A DNA stretch of 64,000 bases from Lycium barbarum (GCF_019175385.1 NC_083337.1:18647885-18711884), one strand, 5' to 3'. Shown: positions 47,986-59,117, numbered from the stretch's first letter. The notes: a model not told the origin generated them from the letters alone. Translations and numbers: made by a program.

Positions 47986-48669
47986 TTATTCCTTACTTAT
48001 ACCCTTCCATTTTCCATTGCAACCTTGGTGTTGAAAATTCCTTCCAGCACTAATCGTTCCCCGGATACGTCCAATTCCATAGGATGTCGGAAATTCTATT
48101 TGCTCGTGCAATGTCAAAAGCGGTAATTTCATATCGTGAATCCAAGGTCTCTCGAAGACAACATTACATTCCATGCCACCGTTTACAACATAAAACCTTG
48201 TACTCTTGACCACTCCTCCCGCATTAATTGACAACACAATTTCCCTCTTCTTTGTTTTACTTGACTTATTAATTCTACTAGACACATTTGAATACGGTGT
48301 TAACTCGCCCATCATTGCTAGTTGTTCAATGACTCCCCACTGAATGACGTTGACCGAGCTACCTGGATCAACCACAACATTCCTAATTCTACAATTATTA
48401 ACCATAATAGAAATTACCAGAGTATCGGGGTGAGGTGAAATTAAATCTTTGGCATATTCATCGATGACTGCTATCACGCCCTCTTGTACAAGACCTAGGG
48501 ATCTTCGTTCGTGCGCTTCTGGCAACTTATCCTTTTTGATAGACAAGGATGTTCTCGCAACTTTTGGTCCTTTTGTTATCACGTTAAACACATGACGCGG
48601 CTCAACCTGAACTTCCTGCTTGATCGAATCCCTATTTTTACCGTTATTCTCCTTAGCCCTATCGCTCAA
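47986..48669 (-). CDS. Gypsy element gag C-terminus and aspartic protease
   Basis: A 227-codon open frame. It starts with the end of gag (MSDRAKENNGKNRDSIK), then the hinge RHVFNVITKGPKVARTSLS, and the retropepsin-like domain from about residue 85. The active-site loop reads VVDPGSSVNVIQW (residues 100-112), with DPGSS where most plant gypsy elements have DTGSS or DPGSS. LSINAGGVVKSTRFYVV and ERPWIHDMKLPLLTLHEQIE follow; the usual GRPWIH Gly is Glu. The protease would cleave the Gag polyprotein in the particle. The frame is intact but ends where RT should begin, and upstream gag is broken, so it is element debris rather than an expressed host gene. Confidence 0.7.
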   Translation of the reverse strand: MSDRAKENNGKNRDSIKQEVQVEPRHVFNVITKGPKVARTSLSIKKDKLPEAHERRSLGLVQEGVIAVIDEYAKDLISPHPDTLVISIMVNNCRIRNVVVDPGSSVNVIQWGVIEQLAMMGELTPYSNVSSRINKSSKTKKREIVLSINAGGVVKSTRFYVVNGGMECNVVFERPWIHDMKLPLLTLHEQIEFPTSYGIGRIRGTISAGRNFQHQGCNGKWKGISKE

Positions 48670-49994
48670 GACTCTCTTAAATGACCATTCTTTAATAGCC
48701 GTGTGACTTCATCATGTAGGTGACGGTAATTGGTGGTCTGATGTCCATGAGTCTCGTGGTAATCGCAAAATATAATTAGATCCCTCTGACTAGGGTCTGA
48801 TCGCATTGGTCTAGGCAATTTCGCACCCTCCATCTTCCCAATTGTTGCGACTAACCCAACCAAGTCTTTTTGAATTTATATTCTGAAAACCTCGGCTTTT
48901 CAATGTTATTAGACACTAAATCAACTGCTAAGGACTTCGACTGCAATCCTCTTCTCCCTTCATTTGTCAAAACTTGGCTTCTCAAACTGGCCGCTGCGAC
49001 TCTGCTCTGACCTCGAATAAGACTTTTTCGGTTGTCCATAATGTTGATACCTTTCCTTCCAAGGTCTAGAGTCGGAATCAGCACTTCTTTTAAGTTTGTC
49101 ATGATATCGATTCCTACCCATTAACCCAACCGGCAATCCTAATTGGTCATCTTCCACTCGTATCTTCGATTCATGCCTATTGTGAACATCCGCCCATGTT
49201 GTCACTGTCACACCCCCATCAGGAGTATGACGGGCTCTAACCCGTAGGCCAGGAACCACCTGACTTATTCGTTACTTTGAACATTATAAACCATAACTCA
49301 AAGAACACCTGCACGCAGAAAAGGCCCAACATAGAAATATCCGATCATTCAGCACATATATTCATATGCGGACCGACAAGGCCACCAAAATATTATACAA
49401 CAATATGAACCGGTGGGGCTATAAAACATCTAACTGTACATACACATCTACGAGCCTTTACATAGAATACGATGATCATAAGGACAATACCAAATAGTCT
49501 ACAGCTCCGAAGTAAGTGGAGTGCTTGTGAGAATCCGCTGATAGAACACCTACGGGTCTGATCCATCTCCCTGCCTACCTGCGGGCATAAGCGCAGCGTC
49601 CACAAGAAGGGACGTCAGTACGAAAAATTTATTGAGTATGTAAGGCATGAATAACAACATAATATAGATATGGAAGGTAACATGGAATAAGAGAGATAAC
49701 ATGTACATCTGGATGCCTCATAAGGCGGATGTCATGCATGTTCAGCTTTTAAAAAAAAAAAATCTTACATACATATATATAATATCATCATCATAACGTA
49801 CCCGGCCTTTTCAGGACTCGGTGTGTAATGTACCCGGCCCTTTCGGGACTCGGTGTGTAACGTACCCGGCCTTTTCCGGACTCGGTGTGTAACGTACCCG
49901 GCCCTTTCGGGACTCGGTGTGTAATACCAACTGATCAGTGGTCGCACAATAGGTGTCGTACCCGGCCAACTATAGTGCAGCTCGGTGTAGTAAA

Positions 49995-50027
<33 letters not shown>

Positions 50028-52729
50028 AAGCATGCTTGAGAGCCAAATAAAAGCTATAACTACTTCGGAGTGACGTAAGGTCGGTAACCTCCGATTTTCA
50101 TTATGGAATTATCATCATCGCTATGTCTCACCTTGAAGGAACAATTATTATAAGGTGAGATCAACAACAATGAATAAAATCGAGAAAATCATGAAATAAT
50201 CTCATAATAGTATTAACATCATAAGCTTTGGAATTTCTAGAATTAAAATCATCACCATCGTAATCATCATAGAAACATTATCATCTTTAACGTCGTCATT
50301 CATATTGTAAAAACATGTCCGTTGTTGTTGTCATAAAAGCTTATAGAATCATAAATCTTTGACTTGGAAAATAGGGACATTTTGGAAAATGTTTATGGAT
50401 TATCAAAAAAGAAGTCATGCCTTTGAATCATAAACTCTATGAATCATGAATTTCTAGCTTTTGGGAATAAGAATATTCTTGGAAAACATTTATGTATGCA
50501 CATAAAGGGATCATGGGACATTTGGAAAACACCTATTGGATTCGTAAGAAAGGAATCATGCCTTTAGAAGAAAGGGACTAGCCTTAACATACCTGGAAGA
50601 TAACTTCTCGACTTCCAACTTGCTTCCTGCCTTGCAATTCACTTAAGATCATTCGTTGCCTCGTAATCTACATATACAACCATTCATACTATTGTTACGC
50701 TCATTGTCATACGCTCGTCTTAAACCCTTAATTTAAATCCATTTAGAATCTGCCGAAATTCGGGCAACATCTCCCCTGTTTATATGCCTAGCCTGAAATC
50801 ACAATCCAACAACCACTACCACCAACAACAACAACAACAATACCAACATCACAAAAACATTATCAACACCAATAGGCTCCATAAAACATCTCACACGATG
50901 TTTTCCAAGTTTCTCAACTATCCAACTTATTACACGACTATGTAATAACTTTATCTCCGTAAATAAACTGAAATTAATATTAATAAGGAGAGATTCATAC
51001 CTTATTCTTTCTAGAGCAGCAATATGTTCAATATTTACTTTGAATCCAAGCCAATTCCGCCGCAAGACAATACTATAATCACAACCGCAGTATATTTTCT
51101 CTCTTATGCTTGCTGATTTTTCTGGAATATTTGAGAGATTTTTATGACCAAAAAGAGGGGTTTTAACCCTTTTTTAAGTGGGTAAAGTCGGTGGCACTGT
51201 AGCAGTTACTGTAGCACGCGTTTCTGCTTTGTCAGCCGAACTTGTAACATCCATAAATCTCTACTCTGATGTCCTATCGATGAGCGGTTTGTTGCATTGG
51301 AAACGAGACTCAACGAACTTCATTTTAGGATTTTAAAAAACCTTAAAACTCCTCATATACCTAGAGCTATACCCCTCCAAAGTTGACCCAAAATTTTATC
51401 CTTAAATCTGCCAACTTGTTCCAAATTTTCGACAAACTTATTTTCGTTGATTTGCTTGGACCTGGAATCTTCCACAACTCCTCCTGCATGATATTTATCA
51501 TTTATTATACTTAATAATGGCCATGTTCCTTTGTTTCAAAATAGTCTTTCCCGATTACGACTTACGATATCGTAATTCATCCTTTACTTCATTGTTACAT
51601 ACTTCCCATGACTTGTACCTTCCAAAACATCATGGGACGTCTCCGATACTCCATTACTACGGTGATGTACATGACATGCTCATGCTCTGAAAGTGCGGGG
51701 TGTAACAGTCGCAGCGAATTCTAGTAAATTCTCTTTCAATTTTAAAGAAGTGCTTGAATTCTTCGGGTTTAATCCCTTGGTGAATGTCTTTACCATCCAT
51801 TCATCCGGTACTGGTGGCAACAACATTCGTTCTTTTTGGAATCTTATGACAAATTCCCGCAGCAATTCCGTGTCTTCCTGAGTTATCTTAAAGATATCCG
51901 TCTTTCTCACAGGCACCTTCTTCGCACCAGAGTGTGCCTTGATAAAAGCATCCACTAGAATTTCAAAGGAACTGATTGAATATTTCGGAAGTAGGGAATA
52001 CCATGTCATTGCCCCTTTGGACAATGTTCCACTGAATTTCTTGAGTAAGATAGATTCAATTTAGTCCGGTTGCATGTCATTGCCTATAATAACGCAAGTG
52101 TACGAGATCACATGCTCTTGAGGGTCTGTGGTTCCACCATATTTGGGTAGATCTTGCATTTTGAATCTATTTGGGATTAATTTAGGCGCTGCACTCGGTG
52201 GGAATGGCAATTGTATGTATATCTTTGAATCCGGCCCCTTGAATACCGGTGGTGCCCCCGGAAACTGATCTATCCGAGAATTAAATGCTTTGAATACCTT
52301 TTCAATTCGATCCAGTCAGTTGTTCATTTTTTTCCCCGTTCTTTTCCAATCGATTGGATTAGTCTTTCAGAATGCATGGCCTCTGGTGTGGCATTATTAC
52401 TGGAACCATTGCCACTACCTTTACCTTGGTCCGCAGCTGTGTTCATTGCGTTCACATCAACACCTCCTCTCCTTGTTTGCAAGTCAACAATCGCCTTTTA
52501 TTGTTTTTCCAACATATCAAAGATCTTCTCTATCTTGACTCGGTAACTCTGACTTCACCTTCCATATCTTATTATCATTAGGTGTTAAGTCGTTTCTTGT
52601 GTGCTTGGATCCCTGAGGGGAAACTATGAGCTCATTGTTTTTTGCCCTGGTTTCTCCTATCATCGGATCTACCTCCTGAGCATTTGCATTGTTGATCACA
52701 CTGTCAACTTGATTTCCAGTATTTGCCAT
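48666..52729 (-). pseudogene. Gypsy element gag, frameshifted and interrupted
   Basis: Segments on the minus strand: N-terminal region with MANTGNQVDSVINN (52729), capsid-type region 52024-51708 (MSKGAMTWYSLLPKYSISSF, LREFVIRFQKERMLLPPVPD, LKENLLEFAA), then after the LTR insertion TWADVHNRHESKIRVEDDQL (49259 frame). The last segment (48863) carries FCDYHETHGHQTTNYRHLHD and TRLLKNGHLRE. The Cys-His signature of the last segment ends in Asn where Cys is expected. Frameshifts separate all segments. The intact protein would package element RNA. Confidence 0.72.
49206..51707 (-). mobile_element. Long solo LTR-like unit A3 (TSD GTCAC/GTCGC)
   Basis: TGTCACACCCC at the left and GGGGTGTAACA at the right are perfect 10-11 bp inverted termini. 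2502 bp. GTCAC (49201-49205) and GTCGC (51708-51712) match at 4 of 5. It splits gag precisely inside a conserved motif. A 32-bp GTACCCGGCC...CTCGGTGTG array lies at 49796-49925. GCTACAGT-type repeats lie at about 51190-51240, upstream of a degenerate TATA on the minus strand. Confidence 0.85.
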
Positions 52730-52814
52730 AATCTCGTTTTACCTGGTTTCACAGAATTGCGAGCAATTAGTAATGTGATTAGAGCAACAAAACAATATCA
52801 CAATTGTTCTCAGC

Positions 52815-52833
52815 CCCACGGTGGGTGCCAAAC
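52815..52833 (-). other. Primer-binding site of the gypsy element
   Basis: On the minus strand TTTGGCACCCACCGTGGGG begins one base after the LTR end TAAACA. This TTGGCRCCCACCGTGGGG form is common in plant Tat/Ogre-type elements. It fixes the inner edge of the 5' LTR. Confidence 0.7.
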
Positions 52834-53449
52834 TGTTTACCCCCAAAAATTTACAGTTAAATTTATTAGTGGTTTAAAGGATATATGAATTGATTTGTTA
52901 TGAATTTGAATAAAGACTAAGAAACAAGTAAAGAAATCAAACAAATGTGTTGCCAGAAATGATAAAATAAGCATGGGCTATATGAGATCGGAGGAAATCC
53001 TTTGATGAAGATTACTTCGGATGAACAATTAGCCTTTGAGAACTTTTATGAATTCGGCGCAAATAAGAATAACAAAAGGACAACTTTTGCTTTATAAATT
53101 TGAATATGAATTGTAAATCTCTGAAAAAGATGATCCCTATCACATTGAACCTAAGCTCCTTTTATAGGTGATAATCACTAGCATTGAGTTGCAAATCGTA
53201 CCCAATAATGACCAATTAATGCCACTTAAATGTAACAAATGTAAGGTCCAGCTCTAAATCTGGACCAGTCATGTAACGCCGGGTACTCATAAACGACCTG
53301 TACAAATTTCTTCAAAACTCTCGCTCAGGGTCCGCATGGAATCATTCCCTCCGGATTCAATTGATTAATATGTCATTGTTTTATCCTTGTTTTCCACATG
53401 TCTTCCTTCCCGTGTGCCACGTGTAGCGTACCACTTTTTACCATATGCA
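52834..53449 (-). repeat. 5' LTR of the gypsy element
   Basis: 616 bp, homologous to 43026-43643. On the plus strand its last five bases (ATGCA, 53445-53449) were duplicated when unit A4a inserted, so the true outer end is the copy ATACA at 59036-59040, directly before the ACTGG duplicate. Confidence 0.85.
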
Positions 53450-53977
53450 TGTTAAACCCCGTACCTCGGAGAAGCACTGGTTAAATTTGAATGTAAGTAT
53501 GTCGAGTTACGACTAGGTAAAACAACTTTGGAGTATGAGGAACGAGACATTATTAAGTATATTATTAAGTAAAGGACGAATTACGATCTCGTAAGTCGTA
53601 ATCGGGAAAGACTATTTTGAAACACAAGAATATCGCCATTATCATGTATAATAAACGATAAATATCGTGTATGAGTTTCGGAAGGTTTCGAGGTCAAGCA
53701 AATTGAAGAAAATAAGTTTGACGAAAATTTGAGAAATGTTGGGCAGATTTTTAGTCAACTTTGGAGGGGCATATCTCCTAGCATATTAGGGGTTTTAAGG
53801 TGGAACAAAAGCCTAAAATGTATTTCGTCGAGTCTAGTTTTTAATGCAACAAACCGCTCGTCGATAGGACATCGGAGTAGAGAATTATAGACGTTACAAA
53901 CTGAGCTGTTGACGCAGAAACAGGACTGCTACAGTGCTGCTACAGTACTGTAGCTACAGTGACGCCGCCTCAGCCCT

Positions 53978-53985
53978 TATAAAAA
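53978..53985 (+). promoter_or_regulatory. TATA box of LTR unit A4a
   Basis: CTTATAAAAAGGGG follows the CTACAGT repeat block by a few bases. The same arrangement with the same bases occurs in A4b at 56453-56460. Confidence 0.6.
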
Positions 53986-55935
53986 GGGGCAAACCCCCAT
54001 TTTTATCATCCCAAAATGTCCAAAAAGTTCCAGAATTCAGCACACATAAGGGTCTCTTACATCACATAAAATTGAAGATTTTGAGCAAAATTTCAAGCTA
54101 CGGAATATCAATCGAGGTCCGGGCAACGCGTAGTCACGAATATAATTTCGTTTGGTGTTGGAGTGGCTTGGGAACAAGAAAATAGTGAAGATTTTGCTAC
54201 CTTCATAAAAATAAGGTATGAATTGTTGAATCTCTTTCTCTATCAATATAAATTAAGGAATAATTTCAAGAATAAAGGTTATATTTTGTTGTGTTGATGT
54301 TGTTGAATTATGGATTGAGGTTTGAAGAGAATTTTGGATAATACATATATATATATATATATATATTTATCTTGTAGGATGTTGAGAATGTTGTTATTGA
54401 TGTTGTTGGTATTAATTTCGGCTTCTTTACGGAAATAAAGTTATTAAATAGTCGTATCGCAAGTTGGTTAGTTGAGAAATTTAGAAAACATCGTGTGGGA
54501 TGTTTTAGGAAGTATATTGGTATGGATAATGGTGTTGATGATGTTGTATGGTTGTTGTTGACTGGTTGCTGATATAATGATTTCGGGCTAGGCATATAAA
54601 CAGGGGAGATACTGTCCGAATTTCGACAGAATCTAAAAGGATTTTAATTAAAGGCTTAAGCCGAGCGTATGATGATGATCCTAACAATAGTATGATTGAT
54701 TGTATATGTAGATTACGAGGCTACGAATAAGCTTAAGTGAATTGCAAGACAGGAAGTAAGTTGGAAGTCGAGGAATTATCTTCCAGGTATGTTAAGGCTC
54801 ATCCCTCTCTTTCAAAGGCATGATCTCTAGGTTATGATTTCATAAATGTTTCCATATTTTCCTTGTTATCAAAAGTTAAAAAGTCCAATATTCCAAGGCA
54901 TGATTTCCTTCCTGATAATCCATAAATGTTTTCCAAAATATTCGTATTTTCCAAACCAAAGTTTGTGATTATGTGAGCTCTTATGATAAAAACGATGGAT
55001 ATGTTTTTTCCATGACAACGATGATGTCAAAAATGAGAATATTATTATGACGACTATGATGAGAACGATTTTATGTTTAAAGGTTCCAAGTTTACGATTT
55101 CAATAACGATATGAGAATGTCGAGCTATTTATTGATTTCTCAATTTATTCATGGATGGTGACTTTATTTCTAAATCTTCCAAAGTATATGAATTGATGCC
55201 TTACGAGATTTATGATCTTACTCTATGTTTTCTCTTAATGATATCCTTCATTGATAGTCTCACCTTATAATAATTGTTCTTTCAAGGTGAGACAAAGCGA
55301 TGATAATTATTCCATAATATAATCGGAGGGTACCGACCTTACGTCACTCCGATGCACTTATAGCTTTTACTTGGCTCTTATGCATGCTTTATATATATGT
55401 ATGTATTTTCTCACACCGTGCCGCGCTATAGTGGGCCGGGCAGGCACGTACATGTGCATACCACTGCAGTGGGCATGTTATGATATTGCCCCGGACGCGG
55501 GAGGCCCGGATGCGGGCTAATGATGATAACACCGAGCCTTCATGGACGGGCATGATATTATATATATGACACCGCGCCTTAATGGCCGGGCATGTTACTA
55601 TGTATATGTATTGAAATGTTTTTTGTTAAAGGCTAAGCATGCATGAAATCCGCCTTACGAGGCATCCAGATGTACAAGTTATCTCTCTTATTCCTTATTA
55701 CTTTTCATATCTATGTTATGTTGTTACTCATGCCTTACATACTCAGTACATTATTCGTACTGACGTCCCTTCTTGTGGACGCTGCGTTTCATGCCACGCA
55801 GGTGTATACAGATGAGTAGAAGATATTGCTAGAAGATGTTCCAGCTGGATTGGCGAGCTCCATTTCTTCCGGAGTGTTGCCGAGTTAGAGTATCTGTGTC
55901 ATGGTATATTGATTTATGTTAGAGACTTTGCAGAT

Positions 55936-58764
55936 TGTTACACCCCACACTTTCAGAGCATGAGCGTGACACGTGCATTACCGTAGTAATGGAGTATCGG
56001 AGACGTCCCATGATGTTTTAGAAGGTACAAGCCATGAAAGTATGTAACAATGAAGTAAAGGACGAATTACGATCTCGTAAGTCGTAATCGGGAAAGAAAT
56101 TTTTGAAACACAAGAACATGGCCATTATCATGTATAATAAATGATAAATATCATGTATGGAGAGTTTCGGAAGATTACGAGACCAAGCAAGTTAAAGAAA
56201 ATAAGTTCGACGAAAAATTGAAAAATGTTGGACAGATTTTTAGTCAACTTTGGAGGGGTATATCTCCATGTATATTTGGAGTTTTAAGGTGTTTCAAAAT
56301 CCTAAAATGAAGTTCGGCGAGTCTAGTTTCTAATGCAACAAACCGCTCGTCGATAGGACATCGGAGTAGAGAATTATAGACGTTACAAACTGAGCTGTCG
56401 ACGCAGAAACAGTACTGCTACAGTACTGCTACAGTGACGCCGCCTCAGCCCTTATAAAAAGGGACAAACCCCCCATTTTCATCATCCAAAAATTTCCAGA
56501 AACTTCAGCAGCAAAAGGGGTCCTAAATCCCACTTAAAATTGAAGATTTTGAGCAAAAATTCAAGCTACGAGATACCAATCGAAGTCCGGGCAACGCGTA
56601 GACGCAATTATAAATTCGTTCGGTGTTGGAATGAGCTTGGAAACAAGTGGATATTGAAGATCTTGCCACTTTAGTAAATATAAGGTATGAATTCTTGAAT
56701 CTTTCTCTTTATCAACCTTGATTAAGGAATATTTGCAAGAAATAAAAGTTGTAGTTGTTGTGTTGTTGTTGGCTTATGGATTGAGGTTTGAGGAGAATTT
56801 TGGATGAAAATATATATATTTATCTTGTAGGATGTTGAGGGTATTGTTGTTGTTATTATTGGTATTAATTTCGGCTTCTTTACGGAAATAAAGTTATTAA
56901 ATAGTCGTATCACAAGTTGGTTAGTTGAGAAATTTAGAAAACATCGTGTGGGATGTTTTAGGAGATATATTGGCATGGATAATGGTATTGATGATGTTGG
57001 TATTGTTGTTGTTGATTGGTTGTTGATATTTTGATTTCGGGCTAGGCATATAAACAGGGGAGATGCTGCCCGAATTTCGACAGAATCTAAAAGGATTTTA
57101 ATTAAAATCTTGAGACAAGCATGATGACGAGCCTAACAATGATGTGAATGGTTGTATATGTAGATTACGAGGATACGAATAATCGTAAATGAATTGCGAG
57201 ACAGGAATAAGTTGAAAGTCGAGGAATTATTTTCCAGGTATGTTAAGGCTAGTCCCCTTCTTTCTGAAGGCATGATCGTTTCGTTATAAATCTTTGTATC
57301 GTACTCATAATATCGTTGGTTCCGCATATGCTAGAAGTCCACGAATTCCGTGATCCTTATAATCTTATTGTGCTTCTAAAGGCATGATTCTGATACTATG
57401 GCTTCATAAAGGTTTCCATATCTTCCTCGTTTTCAAAAGTTAAATGTTTACGACTCCAAGGCATAATTCCTTTCCTAATAATTCATAGTTGTTTTCCCAA
57501 GATGCCGTATTTTCCAAATCAAATATTTATGATTCTGTGAGCTCTTATGATAACAGCGATGAGCATGTTTTTATGATGATAATGATGATGTCGAAAATGA
57601 GGATATTTTCTATGATGATGATGATTTTATGGCTAAAAGTCTCAAGTTATGAGATCAATGCTTTTATGAGATGATTTTATTCATAGAGATTTTCATGTAC
57701 ATGAGCTTTACATTATTATGATGACTATGATGAGAACGATTTTATGTTCAAAGGTTCCAAGTTTATGATTTCAATGACGATATGAGAATATTGAGCTATC
57801 TTTTGACCTTTCTTAATTTTATTCATTGTTGTTGGTCTCACCTTATAATAATTGTTCCTTCAAGGTGAGACAAAGCGATGATGATTATTCCATAATATAA
57901 TCGGAGGTTACCGACCTTACGTCACTCCGATGTACTCATAGCTTTTATTTGGCTCTCATGCATGTTTTATATATATATGTATGTATTTTCTCACACCGCG
58001 CCGCGCTATAGTCGATCGGGCAGGTACGTAGATGTGCACACCACTGCAGTGGGCATGTTATGATATCGCCCGGACGCGGGCTAATGATGATTACACCGAG
58101 CCTTAATGGCCGGGCATGATATTTTATATATGACACCGCGCCTTAATGGCCGGGCAGGTTATTATGTATATGTATTGAAATGTTTTTTTAAAAGCTAAGC
58201 ATGCATGACATCCGCCTTACGTGGCATTTAGATGCACAGGTTATCTCTCTTACTCCTTGTTACTTTTCATATCTATATTATGTTGTTATTCATGCCTTAC
58301 ATACTCAGTACAGTATTCGTACTGACGTCCCTTCTTGTGGACGCTGCGTTTCATGCCACGCAGGTGTATACAGATGAGTAGAGGACATGGATAGAAGATG
58401 TTCCAGCTGGATTGGCGAGCTCCATTTCTTTCCGGAGTGTTGCCGAGTCGGAGCATCTAAGTTATGGTATATGGATTCATGTTAGAGACTTTGCAGACAG
58501 AGTCACGTATATAGCATGTCAGTCTTGTAAGCCGCTATTTAAGCCGATGTATCATTATGCATTACTTTACAGATTCATATGATTACATATTTTATTTGAT
58601 TTGAGAAAGACGAAAAGAATGTTTTCGAAAAGCTTCTATTATGCATTTCATTTCATGACTTAAGAGTCCTGTGAGATTATGAGTATAACGAGAACCAGCG
58701 GGTTCGCTCGGCTCTAAGTAAGGGTCGGGTGCCCATCATGCCCTATCAGGATTGGGGTGTGACA
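55936..58764 (+). mobile_element. Long solo LTR-like unit A4b nested in A4a (TSD CAGAT/TAGAT)
   Basis: TGTTACACCCC and GGGGTGTGACA are perfect 11-bp inverted termini apart from one purine position. 2829 bp. CAGAT (55931-55935) and TAGAT (58765-58769) match at 4 of 5. Orientation is the same as the host copy. A hairpin TCAGTAC-7 bp loop-GTACTGA lies at 58305-58325. TATA at 56453-56460. Confidence 0.87.
58305..58325 (+). repeat. Conserved 7-bp-stem hairpin near the 3' end of A4b
   Basis: TCAGTAC, loop AGTATTC, GTACTGA. The same stem with a 9-bp loop is found in the distant unit B1 near 15328-15350, and close forms in A2, A3 and A4a, so it is kept across subfamilies. Confidence 0.6.
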
Positions 58765-59040
58765 TAGATAGAGTCATGTATACAGTATGCCAGTCTTGTA
58801 AGCGGCTATTTAAGTCGATATGTAATTATGCATTACTTTACAGATTCATATGATTACAAATTTTATTTGATTCGAGAAAGACGAAAAGAATGTTTTCGAA
58901 AAGCTTTCATTATGCATTTCATTTCATGACTTAAGAGTCTTGTGAGATTATGAGAATAACGAGAACCAGCGGGTTCGCTCGGCTCTAAGTAAGGGTCGGG
59001 TGCTCATCATGCCCTATCAGGATTGGGGTGTGACAATACA

Positions 59041-59069
59041 ACTGGATATGTTTGTTGTTGTTGTTGTTG
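59041..59069 (+). mobile_element. (TTG)n-tailed retroposon, right part with tail
   Basis: ACTGGATATGTTTG followed by TTG repeats, then the 15-bp duplication TTCTCTAAAGAGAAA at 59070-59084. The first five bases are also the duplicate made by the gypsy insertion. Confidence 0.8.
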
Positions 59070-59117
59070 TTCTCTAAAGAGAAAATTTTGATTTTGATCA
59101 TCATGATATTTAAATAA

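Larger units (their letters stand above)
53450..59035 (+). mobile_element. Long solo LTR-like unit A4a, containing A4b (TSD ATGCA/ATACA)
   Basis: Starts TGTTAAACCCC, ends GGGGTGTGACA. Its own sequence is 53450-55935 plus 58770-59035, about 2.75 kb; the gap is unit A4b and one copy of its duplication. The TATA is at 53978-53985 (TTATAAAAAG). Upstream are CTGCTACAGT repeats with the palindrome TACAGTACTGTA (53915-53975). The last 270 bp are nearly identical to the end of A4b. Confidence 0.85.
43026..59040 (-). mobile_element. Non-autonomous Tat-like Ty3/gypsy element
   Basis: Two LTRs of about 617 bp (43026-43643 and 52834-53449) bound gag and protease on the minus strand and an antisense ORF on the plus strand. 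ACTGG flanks the element (43021-43025, 59041-59045). A primer-binding site lies next to the right LTR and a purine tract next to the left one. No RT, RNase H or integrase is visible between 43644 and 47985. Antisense ORFs between pol and the 3' LTR are known in Tat-lineage elements such as Grande, RIRE2 and Retand, which supports the lineage call. Nested LTRs sit at 49206-51707 and 53450-59035. Movement would have needed enzymes from an autonomous relative. Confidence 0.8.

Noticed and set aside
52815..52833. tRNA gene
   Set aside because: The sequence is only a primer-binding site next to an LTR end. No cloverleaf or box A/B follows, and no tRNA or rRNA gene was recognised anywhere in the window.
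54308..54687. Asn/Thr/Ser-rich minus-strand frames, also at 56722-56976
   Set aside because: They repeat at homologous positions of A4a and A4b with different stops, and translate GTTGTTGTT-type repeats of the LTR.
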